From NCBI GenBank assembly GCA_964574985.1, contig CAZNPH010000001.1:1-64000 (forward strand): a DNA stretch of 64,000 nt. The letters are read 5' to 3'. The notes beneath the pieces were generated by a model that saw only the letters and a list, made by a program, of their open reading frames with translations, ran no database searches and was not told where the DNA came from. A program made the position numbers and the translations under genes. Source of the stretch: CAZNPH01 sp964574985. Lineage in GTDB: Bacteria > Bacteroidota > Bacteroidia > Bacteroidales > SM23-62. Of this stretch, positions 52,431 through 60,989 are shown piece by piece; the stretch's first letter is position 1, and each line of letters opens with the position of its first letter.

Positions 52431-54101
52431 TCAGGATCCGGCAGTCCGTGTTTTAAGCAATTCCCTTGCATTGGAAAGTGCCGCTTCGGTCAGTTCCTCG
52501 CCACTGAGCATTTTGGCAATTTCTTTCACTTTTTCTTCATGTTCGAGCAGGCGGATATCGGTGACCGTGCCATCCGGGGTATCGTATTTGTGGACCAGAT
52601 AATGACGGTCTCCTTTCACGGCAACCTGGGGAAGGTGTGTAATATTGATCAGCTGCAGTTTTTCGGCCATCTTTCTGATGATGTTTCCAACCTTGTCGGC
52701 AATTTCTCCGGAAACCCCCGCATCCACTTCATCAAACACAATGGTTGGCATGGCGGCGTTATGGCTTATCAATGACTTTATGCTCAGCATCAATCGTGAA
52801 AGTTCACCTCCTGAAGCCACCCTGGAGATCTCAAGCATGGGTGCTTTTTTGTTGGCTGAAAACATAAAACTGACCCGGTCCTTACCCGAAGGGGTGAAAT
52901 CATCCAGTATTTCATGATGGATGCTGAAACGCGCATTGGGGATACCGAGGTCCCGGAGCATTTTGCGGACTCTTTGTTCTATTCCTGGAATGGCCTTTTT
53001 CCGTTGTTCCGTAACCAGGGAAGCAAGCTTCTTCAGTTCATCTTTCAGCCGGGCCGATTCTTTTTCCAGGGAAGCAAGTTGTTCCTCATGGGAATGAATG
53101 CCTTTGATCTTGTCCTGAAGTTCTTTTTTGATATCCAGCAATTGTTTTACCGTATCTGCCCGGTGTTTTTGAAACAGTGAATAAAGCAGGTTGAGTCGTT
53201 CTTCCACTGCCTCCAGCCGTTTGGGATCCAGCATCACGGTTTCCGATTTTTGTTCTGCTTCCCGGGCAATATCCTTTAACTCGATATACACCGGATCCAG
53301 ACGTTTTTTATACTCTTCCGCATCCGGACAAAAATCCGAAATGGAAGCAAAATCATTGATCATTTCCCTGATCCGGTCAAGTATCGAATGGTCACCGGAA
53401 AATATCATATGGCCGGCTTTTGCCAGTGCATTCCTGATCTCTTCCGCATGATTCAGCATGCCATATTCCTCTTCCAGCTCCTTTTGTTCTTCTTCCCGGA
53501 GTTTTGCCGCATCGAGCTGTTCAAACTGAAACTGGTAATAATCCAGGTCTTGTTGCGCCTGGCGGGCAGCCCCGGTCAATTCACTGAATTTTTCCTGAAC
53601 CTCCCGGAAACGTTTATACCGGTGGCGGAATTTATCGGTAAGTTCCTGGTAACCGGCAACGGTATCCACCACCATCAGCTGAAAACGATTATCGGTAAGA
53701 TTCAGGTTATGATGCTGGGAATGAATATCCACCAGTCGAGAGCCCAGTTCCCGCAAAGTATTCAAATTGACCGGGGTATCATTGATAAAGGCCCTTGATT
53801 TCCCTCCGGGTAAAATCTCCCTCCTGAGAATGATCTGCCGGTCAAAATCCAAATCATTTTTTTTGAAAAAATCTTCATGACGCGAATCATCGAAAGAAAA
53901 AACACCTTCCACTATGCATTTTCTGTGACTATCCATCAAAATGCTGTGATCTGCCCGCTGCCCGAGAATAAGTGACAAAGCCCCTACAAGAATGGATTTC
54001 CCTGCACCGGTCTCACCTGTTATAATGGACAATCCGGAAGCCAGTTCCATTTCAAGGTTTTCGATCAATGCATAATTGCGTACGTGTATGGAACACAGCA
54101 T
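52431..54101 (-). CDS. recN: DNA repair protein RecN
   Basis: This is an SMC-like ATPase that acts in double-strand break repair. Walker A is ITGETGAGKSILVGALSLIL near residue 28, a coiled-coil arm spans about 160-370, the signature is RVASGGELSRLMLSIKSL and Walker B is PTIVFDEVDAGVSG. Length is 556 aa. It follows the DUF4835 gene by one base in the bamD-rpoZ-coaBC-DUF4835-recN run, which is conserved in Bacteroidota. Confidence 0.95.
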   Translation of the reverse strand: MLCSIHVRNYALIENLEMELASGLSIITGETGAGKSILVGALSLILGQRADHSILMDSHRKCIVEGVFSFDDSRHEDFFKKNDLDFDRQIILRREILPGGKSRAFINDTPVNLNTLRELGSRLVDIHSQHHNLNLTDNRFQLMVVDTVAGYQELTDKFRHRYKRFREVQEKFSELTGAARQAQQDLDYYQFQFEQLDAAKLREEEQKELEEEYGMLNHAEEIRNALAKAGHMIFSGDHSILDRIREMINDFASISDFCPDAEEYKKRLDPVYIELKDIAREAEQKSETVMLDPKRLEAVEERLNLLYSLFQKHRADTVKQLLDIKKELQDKIKGIHSHEEQLASLEKESARLKDELKKLASLVTEQRKKAIPGIEQRVRKMLRDLGIPNARFSIHHEILDDFTPSGKDRVSFMFSANKKAPMLEISRVASGGELSRLMLSIKSLISHNAAMPTIVFDEVDAGVSGEIADKVGNIIRKMAEKLQLINITHLPQVAVKGDRHYLVHKYDTPDGTVTDIRLLEHEEKVKEIAKMLSGEELTEAALSNARELLKTRTAGS

Positions 54102-54102
54102 A

Positions 54103-55038
54103 TCAATTTTGCTTCAGGATCTTTTGATATTTGGGCGTATTGGAAGGATCGATCTCACTCAACATGTTCACCACACGGTTTCTTTCTTCAGGAAATGATT
54201 CGGAGAATATATTGACAAATTCATCCGATTTTGCATCCAGCACAACCCGAAGATAGTGCATAAAGGGATCCGGCTTCTCACGGTATATTTCCCTCAGCAA
54301 CTCGAGACTTCTCGCAATCTCCGCCCTTCCTTCCATAAGCTTTGAATCCATTACATCCAGTCCGTGCCGGTGATAGCGGTATATGAACTCCCGTATGGGC
54401 GAGAACCTTTCATCCAGAATGCTTGTGATCAGCCAGTAACGGTTTTTATGGCTGGTACTTTCAAATGCTTTCCATCCTTTCTCCCTGGCGTTGGAAGCAT
54501 TATTTACGATGTTTTCCGCCTTCTGAAAGAAAGGAGTGCCGCCCTCCAGGGAGAAAGAATCATAATCCATCCCGAGTATGATATACGCATAATATGCCAG
54601 GAGCGAGGTCAGATTGGAACGATGACGGCTTTCATCGAATTCCAATGGTTCAAATTCCACGTACTTGAAATGAATGTCATTGTCCATGTAATTCAAGAGC
54701 ACTGTATTGTAGTTTGTATTGTACACCGGTCGCCTGGACTGAATCTGCAATGTCCCCTTAAACTCATCCGAGCCGATCTGTTCATTCAGATTGAACATCA
54801 GGTTGCATTCGATCCTTTCATCAACGGTATATACATGGTTTGTCCATACCCGGTCGTTCATGAACTCATAAACGGCATTCTGAAGAGTCTGGAAAACCTG
54901 CTTGTTGGTTCCCTGTATCTGCTGGGACACGATTTGCACATTGCATTTCAGTTCCTGGGCCGTTAAAAAACCGGTGAAACAGGAAAAGAGGATCACAATG
55001 CCAAGAATCCTAAGGTGTCTTTTCAGGTATAAATTCAT
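54103..55038 (-). CDS. DUF4835 family exported protein
   Basis: A signal peptide (LGIVILFSCFTGFLTAQELK) is followed by the DUF4835 body: NVQIVSQQIQGTNKQVFQTL, FMNDRVWTNHVYTVDERIEC and LNEQIGSDEFKGTLQIQSRR. The function is unknown, although the family nearly always follows coaBC in Bacteroidota. Length is 311 aa. The ATG at 55038 lies inside coaBC, overlapping by 29 nt; the longer frame starts at a TTG. Confidence 0.9.
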   Translation of the reverse strand: MNLYLKRHLRILGIVILFSCFTGFLTAQELKCNVQIVSQQIQGTNKQVFQTLQNAVYEFMNDRVWTNHVYTVDERIECNLMFNLNEQIGSDEFKGTLQIQSRRPVYNTNYNTVLLNYMDNDIHFKYVEFEPLEFDESRHRSNLTSLLAYYAYIILGMDYDSFSLEGGTPFFQKAENIVNNASNAREKGWKAFESTSHKNRYWLITSILDERFSPIREFIYRYHRHGLDVMDSKLMEGRAEIARSLELLREIYREKPDPFMHYLRVVLDAKSDEFVNIFSESFPEERNRVVNMLSEIDPSNTPKYQKILKQN

Positions 55039-56248
55039 ATAACTTGTCAATGATATCCTGAGCCACTTCCTTTTTATCCTTTAACTCAAAAATATCAACC
55101 TTATTATTCCGGTCAATGATTGTAATTTTATTGGTATCTGATCCGAAACCCGCGCCCCGGTCACGAAGCGAGTTCAGCACAATGAAATCCAGATTTTTAC
55201 TGCCGATTTTTTTCCTGGCATTTTCCATTTCATTTTCGGTTTCCAGTGCGAAGCCCACCAGCAACTGGTCTTTTTTCTTCATCTTTCCCAGCTCGAAAGC
55301 AATATCCCTGGTGGGCCTGAGTTTGATAGTCAATGCCTGTTTGTCTTTTTTGATCTTTTGATGTGATGCCCCGGCAAGGGTAAAATCCGATACGGCTGCA
55401 GCCAGAATGGCAGCCCGGCACTCCGGAAAAACATCAACGGCTTTGCAGTACATTTCTCCGGCACTGGACACATGAACTACTTTCACGCGTTTGTGACTGA
55501 TGGTCAACGATGTGGGACCGGTTACAAGTTCAACAAATGCTCCCCGATCGGCACACTTTTCCGCGAGGGCGTAACCCATTTTCCCGCTTGAATGATTACT
55601 GATGAACCGGACCGGATCAATGGCTTCATGGGTAGGCCCTGCGGTTATGAGAATCTTATGTCCGCTAAATTTTATTTTTTTTTTTGGACCGGCCGCAAGA
55701 TGTCCTCCGGGAAAAAAATCACGGATATGCTGAAGAATATCTCCGGGTTCCCTGAATCGCCCTTTTCCTTCCAGGCCACTGGCGAGTTCCCCCGAATCCG
55801 CTTCAAGGACGAGGTTGCCGAAAGACCGGAGTGTTTCCAGGTTCCTTTCCGTGGAAGGATGAACGAACATGTCGGTGTCCATGGCAGGAACCACCATTAC
55901 TGCGCACCGGGCGGAAAGATAAATGGCCGTCAGCAGGTTGTCGGCTATTCCCGCGGCCATTTTGCCAATGGTACACGCGGTTGCCGGAGCGATCAGCATC
56001 AGGTCTGCCCACCTTCCCATATCCACATGGGAATTCCAGGTACCCTCATCCCCGTGGAAAAAATCACTGAGAACGGGTTTGCCGGAAAGCGTGGAAAAGG
56101 TAAGGGGAGCAACGAATTCCCTGGCTGCAGGGGTCATTACCACCTGTACATCCGCCCCTTCCTTCACCAAAAGCCGGATCAGATAAGCGGCCTTGTATGC
56201 AGCAATGCTTGCGGTGATGCCCAGAATGATTTTTTTGTCCTTTATCAT
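55010..56248 (-). CDS. coaBC: phosphopantothenoylcysteine synthetase/decarboxylase
   Basis: This bifunctional enzyme adds cysteine to phosphopantothenate and decarboxylates the product in CoA synthesis. The N-terminal flavin domain has GITASIAAYKAAYLIRLLVK and PAMDTDMFVHPSTERN. The C-terminal synthetase has ILITAGPTHEAIDPVRFISN, continuing with HSSGKMGYAL. Length is 412 aa. In most members PAMN replaces PAMD at the catalytic region; here D is present, a mild difference. It lies 28 nt after rpoZ. Confidence 0.94.
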   Translation of the reverse strand: MIKDKKIILGITASIAAYKAAYLIRLLVKEGADVQVVMTPAAREFVAPLTFSTLSGKPVLSDFFHGDEGTWNSHVDMGRWADLMLIAPATACTIGKMAAGIADNLLTAIYLSARCAVMVVPAMDTDMFVHPSTERNLETLRSFGNLVLEADSGELASGLEGKGRFREPGDILQHIRDFFPGGHLAAGPKKKIKFSGHKILITAGPTHEAIDPVRFISNHSSGKMGYALAEKCADRGAFVELVTGPTSLTISHKRVKVVHVSSAGEMYCKAVDVFPECRAAILAAAVSDFTLAGASHQKIKKDKQALTIKLRPTRDIAFELGKMKKKDQLLVGFALETENEMENARKKIGSKNLDFIVLNSLRDRGAGFGSDTNKITIIDRNNKVDIFELKDKKEVAQDIIDKLYEFIPEKTP

Positions 56249-56276
56249 ATCAGTTGCGCATCAAAATGCACCTGAC

Positions 56277-56606
56277 TCAGTCCTGTGGTTCAGGATCTGC
56301 GATCCTGTAATATATCTCTCCGTCAAGGAATTCCTGCAAAGCAATCAGGGCAGGTTTGGGAAGCCTTTCGTAAAACTTGGAGATCTCGATCTGCTCCCGG
56401 TTTTCGAAAACTTCTTCAAGATTGTCTGTATAGTAGGCAAATTCCTCCAGTTTTCTGCTGAGTTCCTGTTTCATTTCCACCGAGATCTGGTTGGCCCTCC
56501 TGGCAATGATCATGACGGTTTCATATATGTTGCCGGTGTCTTTGTCCAACAGGTTTGTATCCCTTGTCATGGTGGTCACTGAAGCTTTTGTTTTTTTATA
56601 ATCCAT
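56277..56606 (-). CDS. rpoZ: RNA polymerase omega subunit, Bacteroidota type
   Basis: This small protein supports assembly of RNA polymerase. ETVMIIARRANQISVEMKQE matches the omega/Rpb6 core helix. At 109 aa it has the Bacteroidota C-terminal extension ending in LDGEIYYRIADP. It is between bamD and coaBC, its usual place in this phylum. It is easily missed because similarity to enterobacterial RpoZ is low. Confidence 0.85.
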   Translation of the reverse strand: MDYKKTKASVTTMTRDTNLLDKDTGNIYETVMIIARRANQISVEMKQELSRKLEEFAYYTDNLEEVFENREQIEISKFYERLPKPALIALQEFLDGEIYYRIADPEPQD

Positions 56607-56627
56607 TGTTTATTGAATCAATCATTA

Positions 56628-57428
56628 TTAATGTTCGAGTATATCGCTTGAAACCAGGTATATTTTTTTTGCCTCCGGAATAAAATCACTTTCCGGAAAT
56701 TCATCGACAAATGCATAATACTCATCAACCGTGTTCTGAAATCTTTCAATCCGCTTGTTCCTCACACTGTTGTCAGCAAGCAGAAAGCTTGATTTCAGGA
56801 TCAGGAACATCAGTTCTTCCCGGTATTTTGAATCGGGATATGTATCCAGGCAGTTTTCCAGGGCGATTATGGAAGCCTTGTACTCCCCGAGATCGAAATA
56901 AAGTCTGGCACTTAAATATGCCTTTCTGACAAGTTTGTTCTGCATCTCCTCAAGGAGCTCCCGTACTTCTTCAAGCCGTGAGCTGTTGGTATATTTAATG
57001 GCAAATATCTGGAATCCATCCATCGCCTTGTAGGTGTTTTTCTGGTCGAGTGATGGCTTCGGCGACATCTTATAGTAACAATAGGGTGCAAGAAAATCTG
57101 ACTCTTCGGCATAATTGCTGCCCGGGAAATTTTCAGATATGCCCTCGAAATAATGAGCGGCCAGGGTGTAATCCTTTTGATGATAATAGGCCATTGCCAG
57201 GTAATAAGTCAGTGTATCCGCCTTGGACGTACCCATGTACACCTTAAAGATCTGGTCAAACAAGGTGGATGCCCTGCTATAATGTTCTTCCTCATAGTAT
57301 TCCATGGCTTTTCGGTATTTCAGCCTGTAATCGTGGCTTTTCAGGACCTTGTCATAACCCGAGCAGGATGTGATCATCTGGAAAATGATCCCCGTGCACA
57401 ACAGGAATATTGACTTTTTGCCAAACAT
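56628..57428 (-). CDS. bamD: outer-membrane assembly lipoprotein BamD
   Basis: BamD is the essential TPR lipoprotein of the BAM complex. The lipobox is IFQMITSC and the mature part starts SGYDKVLKSHDYRLKYRKAM. Five TPR units follow, with YEEEHYSRASTLFDQIFKVY and EKGDYxxA-like HQKDYTLAAHYFEGISENFP. The ATG at 57428 gives a good signal peptide; another ATG at 57443 lies upstream of the -7 box. Length is 266 aa. Confidence 0.9.
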   Translation of the reverse strand: MFGKKSIFLLCTGIIFQMITSCSGYDKVLKSHDYRLKYRKAMEYYEEEHYSRASTLFDQIFKVYMGTSKADTLTYYLAMAYYHQKDYTLAAHYFEGISENFPGSNYAEESDFLAPYCYYKMSPKPSLDQKNTYKAMDGFQIFAIKYTNSSRLEEVRELLEEMQNKLVRKAYLSARLYFDLGEYKASIIALENCLDTYPDSKYREELMFLILKSSFLLADNSVRNKRIERFQNTVDEYYAFVDEFPESDFIPEAKKIYLVSSDILEH

Positions 57429-57432
57429 CGTG

Positions 57433-57440
57433 CAAAAATA
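57433..57440 (-). promoter_or_regulatory. -7 box of the bamD operon
   Basis: The minus strand reads TATTTTTG followed by CACG and the ATG at 57428. A TTTC lies 20 nt upstream (57461-57464). The transcription start should fall near the start codon, so the message may be leaderless or nearly so. Confidence 0.45.
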
Positions 57441-57492
57441 CATTATTTCAGATTAATATTGAAATAGAAAATGATAATGAATGTTACAATCA

Positions 57493-57524
57493 TCCGTAGC
57501 CCCGCAACTCCGTAGCCCCGCAAC
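57493..57524. repeat. tandem 16-bp repeat
   Basis: TCCGTAGCCCCGCAAC occurs twice head to tail with no mismatch between bamD and the oxoamine synthase gene. It is more GC-rich than the surrounding sequence. I found no further copy in the window. Confidence 0.6.
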
Positions 57525-57561
57525 GGTGAAATAACGCAAACGCAGTCCCGATATTATCATA

Positions 57562-57592
57562 TTTGGCGATTTTTCAAAAAGAAGTAATTTTG
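57562..57592 (+). promoter_or_regulatory. promoter of the oxoamine synthase-family gene
   Basis: TTTG (57562-57565), 19 nt and TAATTTTG (57585-57592) is a full consensus match. The GTG start codon is 30 nt after the -7 box. Confidence 0.65.
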
Positions 57593-57621
57593 TAGTTCAC
57601 GAATCATCAAAAATTTTCACT

Positions 57622-58857
57622 GTGGATATATTTGACAAAATCAACAACAGGGGTCCGCTGGGCCAATACCAGGAATACGCGCACGGATATTTCATATTCC
57701 CGAAACTTGAAGGGGAAATCAAACCCCGTATGATTTTCAGGGGCAAGGAAGTACTTACCTGGAGTCTGAACAACTACCTGGGTCTTGCCAACCATCCTGA
57801 AGTCCGGCAAGCCGATGCTGAAGCTGCAAAAAAATGGGGACTGGGCTACCCCATGGGCGCCAGGATGATGTCGGGTCATACATCAAAACATGAAGAACTG
57901 GAGGAACAACTGGCTTCATTCGTGGGCAAAGAAGCTTCCTACCTGCTGAATTACGGCTATCAGGGAATGGTTTCCATCATTGATGCATTACTCGGCAGGA
58001 ATGATGTGGTTGTGTATGATTCGGAATCCCATGCCTGTATCCTGGATGGTTTGCGCATGCATGTCGGAAAAAGGTTCGTGTATCCTCACAACAACATTGA
58101 AAACCTTGAAAAACAACTTGAACGGGCAAGCAAACTGGCCGAAAAAAATGGCGGAGGGATCCTGGTGATTACGGAAGGTGTTTTCGGCATGTCAGGTGAT
58201 CTCGGCAAAGTCCACAAAATCGCCGGACTAAAGAACAAATACAATTTCAGGATGCTGGTGGACGATGCACACGGATTCGGTACCATGGGAAAAACGGGAG
58301 CCGGTACGGGAGAACATTTCGGTGTACAGGACAACATAGATGTATATTTTGCCACTTTTGCCAAATCAATGGCATCCATCGGTGCATTTGTCGCCTCCTC
58401 AAAAAAAATTGTGGATTATCTGATGTATAATATGCGTTCACAGATATTTGCCAAATCTCTTCCCATGCCCCTTGTGGAAGGAGCCATTAAAAGGCTGGAC
58501 CTGCTGCAAACCAGGACGGAATTAAAGGAAAATCTTTGGAAAATCGTAAATGCCCTCCAGGATGGACTCAAAAAGGAAGGATTCGATCTGGGAGATACGG
58601 AATCCCCGGTAACTCCTGTTTTTCTTTCGGGATCCGTTCCGGAAGCTACACAAATCATCGCCGATATGAGGGAGAACTATAAAATATTCTGCTCGATGGT
58701 CATATACCCGGTCGTTCCCAGGGGAGTGATCCTGCTGAGGCTGATTCCCACTGCAGTCCACACCCTTGAAGATGTGGAATACACCATCGGGGCATTTGCC
58801 GAAGTTCAGAAAAAACTGAAGGGAGGCAAATATGGTAAGCAAAAAGCAAATATCTGA
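57622..58857 (+). CDS. alpha-oxoamine synthase-family PLP enzyme
   Basis: Family members condense an amino acid with an acyl thioester (KBL, BioF, serine palmitoyltransferase, cysteate acyltransferase). SLNNYLGLANHPEVRQADAE, GYPMGARMMSGHTSKHEELE and MLVDDAHGFGTMG hold the PLP-binding histidine and aspartate, and ATFAKSMASIG contains the lysine that binds PLP. Length is 411 aa; start is GTG. With no biotin or threonine genes adjacent, a sphingolipid or sulfonolipid role is plausible in Bacteroidota, but glycine C-acetyltransferase cannot be ruled out. Confidence 0.8.
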   Translation: MDIFDKINNRGPLGQYQEYAHGYFIFPKLEGEIKPRMIFRGKEVLTWSLNNYLGLANHPEVRQADAEAAKKWGLGYPMGARMMSGHTSKHEELEEQLASFVGKEASYLLNYGYQGMVSIIDALLGRNDVVVYDSESHACILDGLRMHVGKRFVYPHNNIENLEKQLERASKLAEKNGGGILVITEGVFGMSGDLGKVHKIAGLKNKYNFRMLVDDAHGFGTMGKTGAGTGEHFGVQDNIDVYFATFAKSMASIGAFVASSKKIVDYLMYNMRSQIFAKSLPMPLVEGAIKRLDLLQTRTELKENLWKIVNALQDGLKKEGFDLGDTESPVTPVFLSGSVPEATQIIADMRENYKIFCSMVIYPVVPRGVILLRLIPTAVHTLEDVEYTIGAFAEVQKKLKGGKYGKQKANI

Positions 58858-58875
58858 TCCCGGAATAATCCGGAG

Positions 58876-59892
58876 CTACTGAACCTCAAGCATCCCCACG
58901 GATTTGTATTCTCCCAGGAATTTTTCTGCGTCAAGCGCAGCCATGCAGCCGCTTCCGGCAGCAGTTACCGCCTGTTTATAGACAGGGTCCTGTACATCAC
59001 CGCAGGCAAAAACTCCCTTGATGTTGGTTCGTGTACTGCCTTTCTCCGTAATGATATATCCCTGTTTGTCCGTATCAAGGCAGGCAGCGAAAATACCGGA
59101 ATTCGGCTTATGCCCGATGGCCAGGAAAAATCCCTGTATATCCAGTTTTTTTTCCTTACGGGTCTTCACATTTTCAAGGACAACACCCTCCACACTCACT
59201 TTTCCGGTCACTTCCCTTACCACATGATCCCATATGATCCGGATGTTTCCGGTTTCCTGTACCCGCTTCTGCATGATCCGGGAAGCCCTCAGTTTATCCC
59301 TGCGGTGGATAATATATACTTTTCTGCACAATCCGGAGAGATACAGTGCTTCTTCAGCTGCACTGTCACCACCTCCCACCACGGCAACATCCTGTTCTTT
59401 GTAAAAGAAACCGTCACAGGTAGCGCATGCCGAAACCCCGTGCCCCATAAATGCTTTTTCACTCGGCAAACCCAGATATCTTGCCGCGGCACCGGTTGAA
59501 ATGATCAATGCATCCGCAGTAATGACCTTTTTTTCATCCACCTCTATTTTAAATGGCCTGACAGACAAATCAGCCCCGGTGGCCAGCCCCCACCGGACAT
59601 CCGTACCAAACCGCCCGGCCTGCTGTTTGAAATCTTCCATCATTTTGTCCCCCTTGACTCCTTCAGGGTAACCGGGGAAATTTTCCACATCCGTGGTGGT
59701 GGTCAGCTGTCCGCCCGGCTGCATTCCCGTGTAAAGCACAGGATGAAGATTGGCCCTGGCTGCATATATTGCCGCGGTATACCCGGCGGGGCCCGAACCG
59801 ACGATCAGGCATCGTACATGTTCCGTTTCCTGCTTTCCACCATTGGATTTTTCGTCTTTCCGGTTGCTTTCCAAAGGTTTGAATAATGCCAT
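58876..59892 (-). CDS. trxB: thioredoxin reductase
   Basis: This flavoenzyme passes electrons from NADPH to thioredoxin. The FAD loop is IVGSGPAGYTAAIYAARANL, the redox disulfide is CATC in VSACATCDGFFY, and the NADPH loop is VVGGGDSAAEEALYLSGLC. GVFACGDVQDPVYKQAVTAA closes the FAD domain. An extra N-terminal 25 residues with charged character precede the fold. Length is 338 aa. A good promoter lies 35 nt upstream. Confidence 0.94.
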   Translation of the reverse strand: MALFKPLESNRKDEKSNGGKQETEHVRCLIVGSGPAGYTAAIYAARANLHPVLYTGMQPGGQLTTTTDVENFPGYPEGVKGDKMMEDFKQQAGRFGTDVRWGLATGADLSVRPFKIEVDEKKVITADALIISTGAAARYLGLPSEKAFMGHGVSACATCDGFFYKEQDVAVVGGGDSAAEEALYLSGLCRKVYIIHRRDKLRASRIMQKRVQETGNIRIIWDHVVREVTGKVSVEGVVLENVKTRKEKKLDIQGFFLAIGHKPNSGIFAACLDTDKQGYIITEKGSTRTNIKGVFACGDVQDPVYKQAVTAAGSGCMAALDAEKFLGEYKSVGMLEVQ

Positions 59893-59926
59893 AAATTCAC
59901 TAAAAAGGGTTATAAAATAATTTTTT

Positions 59927-59959
59927 CAAAATTACATTTTTTGCACATATACGAACAAA
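59927..59959 (-). promoter_or_regulatory. promoter of trxB
   Basis: On the minus strand TTTG (59956-59959), 21 nt and TAATTTTG (59927-59934) match the Bacteroidota consensus. The -7 lies 34 nt before the trxB ATG. Confidence 0.6.
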
Positions 59960-59979
59960 TTTCAACCGGTAAAATGTTT

Positions 59980-60010
59980 TTTGCCGGTTTCCGGCATTTC
60001 GGTAAATTTG
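59980..60010 (+). promoter_or_regulatory. promoter of the queE-like gene
   Basis: TTTG (59980-59983), 19 nt and TAAATTTG (60003-60010) is a full match. A perfect inverted repeat TGCCGG-TTT-CCGGCA (59982-59996) lies in its spacer and may be an operator. The longest in-frame start at 59981 would lie inside the -33 box, so the ATG at 60083 is the real start. Confidence 0.65.
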
Positions 60011-60082
60011 CCGGGCGGACCTTCAGTAAGATCCGGTGAAAAAACAATTCTGCACGGAAATTGTTTAACCGGTAAATGCTCT

Positions 60083-60988
60083 ATGAAGATCAACCTGGTC
60101 AGGAACGGAGTTTATCCCATTACCCGGGATTCACAAGGCAAGAAGATCGGGGAAATCCCTGAGACGGGATACCCCGTGCCCGGAACCATCCAGGGAGAGG
60201 GCAAACTGGCAGGGACACCATCTATTTTCATCCGTACCAGTGGCTGCAACCTTCGGTGTTCCTGGTGTGCCCCGGACGGCAAACTTGAAATATGCGACAC
60301 TCCTTTTGCTTCGCATCATGCGGATGAAAAGGAGTCCCGCGATGTGGATGAGATCGTCAGGACCCTCAAACACAACACCGGCCGGATCCGCCATGTGGTC
60401 ATCACCGGAGGAGAACCCGCCACACAGCCCATGCCCCTGGTCGAGCTGGTCCGCAGCATCAAGAAAAAACTCAGATTGCACATCACACTGGAAACCAACG
60501 GCACCATTTATATTCCTGAGCTTACATACTGGGTTGACCTTTTCAGCATTTCTCCCAAACTGAGCAATTCAATCCCCACCCCGGACAAGATCAAAAACAT
60601 GTCCAGACCCGTGGGAAAAAAATTCATGGATGATCATATAAGGTTCAGAATGAATATTCCCGCCATTCAGCAATACATCAATGCATGTTATCAAACGGGG
60701 TCTTACTACGGGGATAATCCCCAAAGCCAGCCTGAGCGTAGAAACGAAAAAGACTTTCAGTTAAAATTCGTGGTAAGCCGGGAAACAGATGCAATGGAAA
60801 TCAAAAATACATTACTCCGGAAACTTCACCTTGTTGAATCCTCTGATGTTTTCCTGATGCCCCTGGGCGGGTCATCGGAGATCCTTGCCGGAACACTGCC
60901 GCTGGCAGCCCGCCTGGCCGTCGAATATGGCTGGAAGCTATCCCCCAGGCTTCATATCGATATCTTCGACAAAAAGAGACGGGTCTGA
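60083..60988 (+). CDS. enlarged QueE-like radical SAM enzyme
   Basis: QueE makes 7-carboxy-7-deazaguanine for queuosine and related bases. GTIQGEGKLAGTPSIFIRTS, the CNLRCSWC cluster motif (CxxxCxxC), HVVITGGEPA, TLETNGTIYI, FSISPKLS and the C-terminal RLHIDIFDKKRRV all fit. The protein is 301 aa, longer than typical members (200-250 aa). Eight extra residues separate the third cysteine from CDT, and an insertion of about 45 aa lies near 175-225. No queC, queD or queF is near. The exact product is therefore less certain. Confidence 0.8.
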   Translation: MKINLVRNGVYPITRDSQGKKIGEIPETGYPVPGTIQGEGKLAGTPSIFIRTSGCNLRCSWCAPDGKLEICDTPFASHHADEKESRDVDEIVRTLKHNTGRIRHVVITGGEPATQPMPLVELVRSIKKKLRLHITLETNGTIYIPELTYWVDLFSISPKLSNSIPTPDKIKNMSRPVGKKFMDDHIRFRMNIPAIQQYINACYQTGSYYGDNPQSQPERRNEKDFQLKFVVSRETDAMEIKNTLLRKLHLVESSDVFLMPLGGSSEILAGTLPLAARLAVEYGWKLSPRLHIDIFDKKRRV

Positions 60989-60989
60989 C

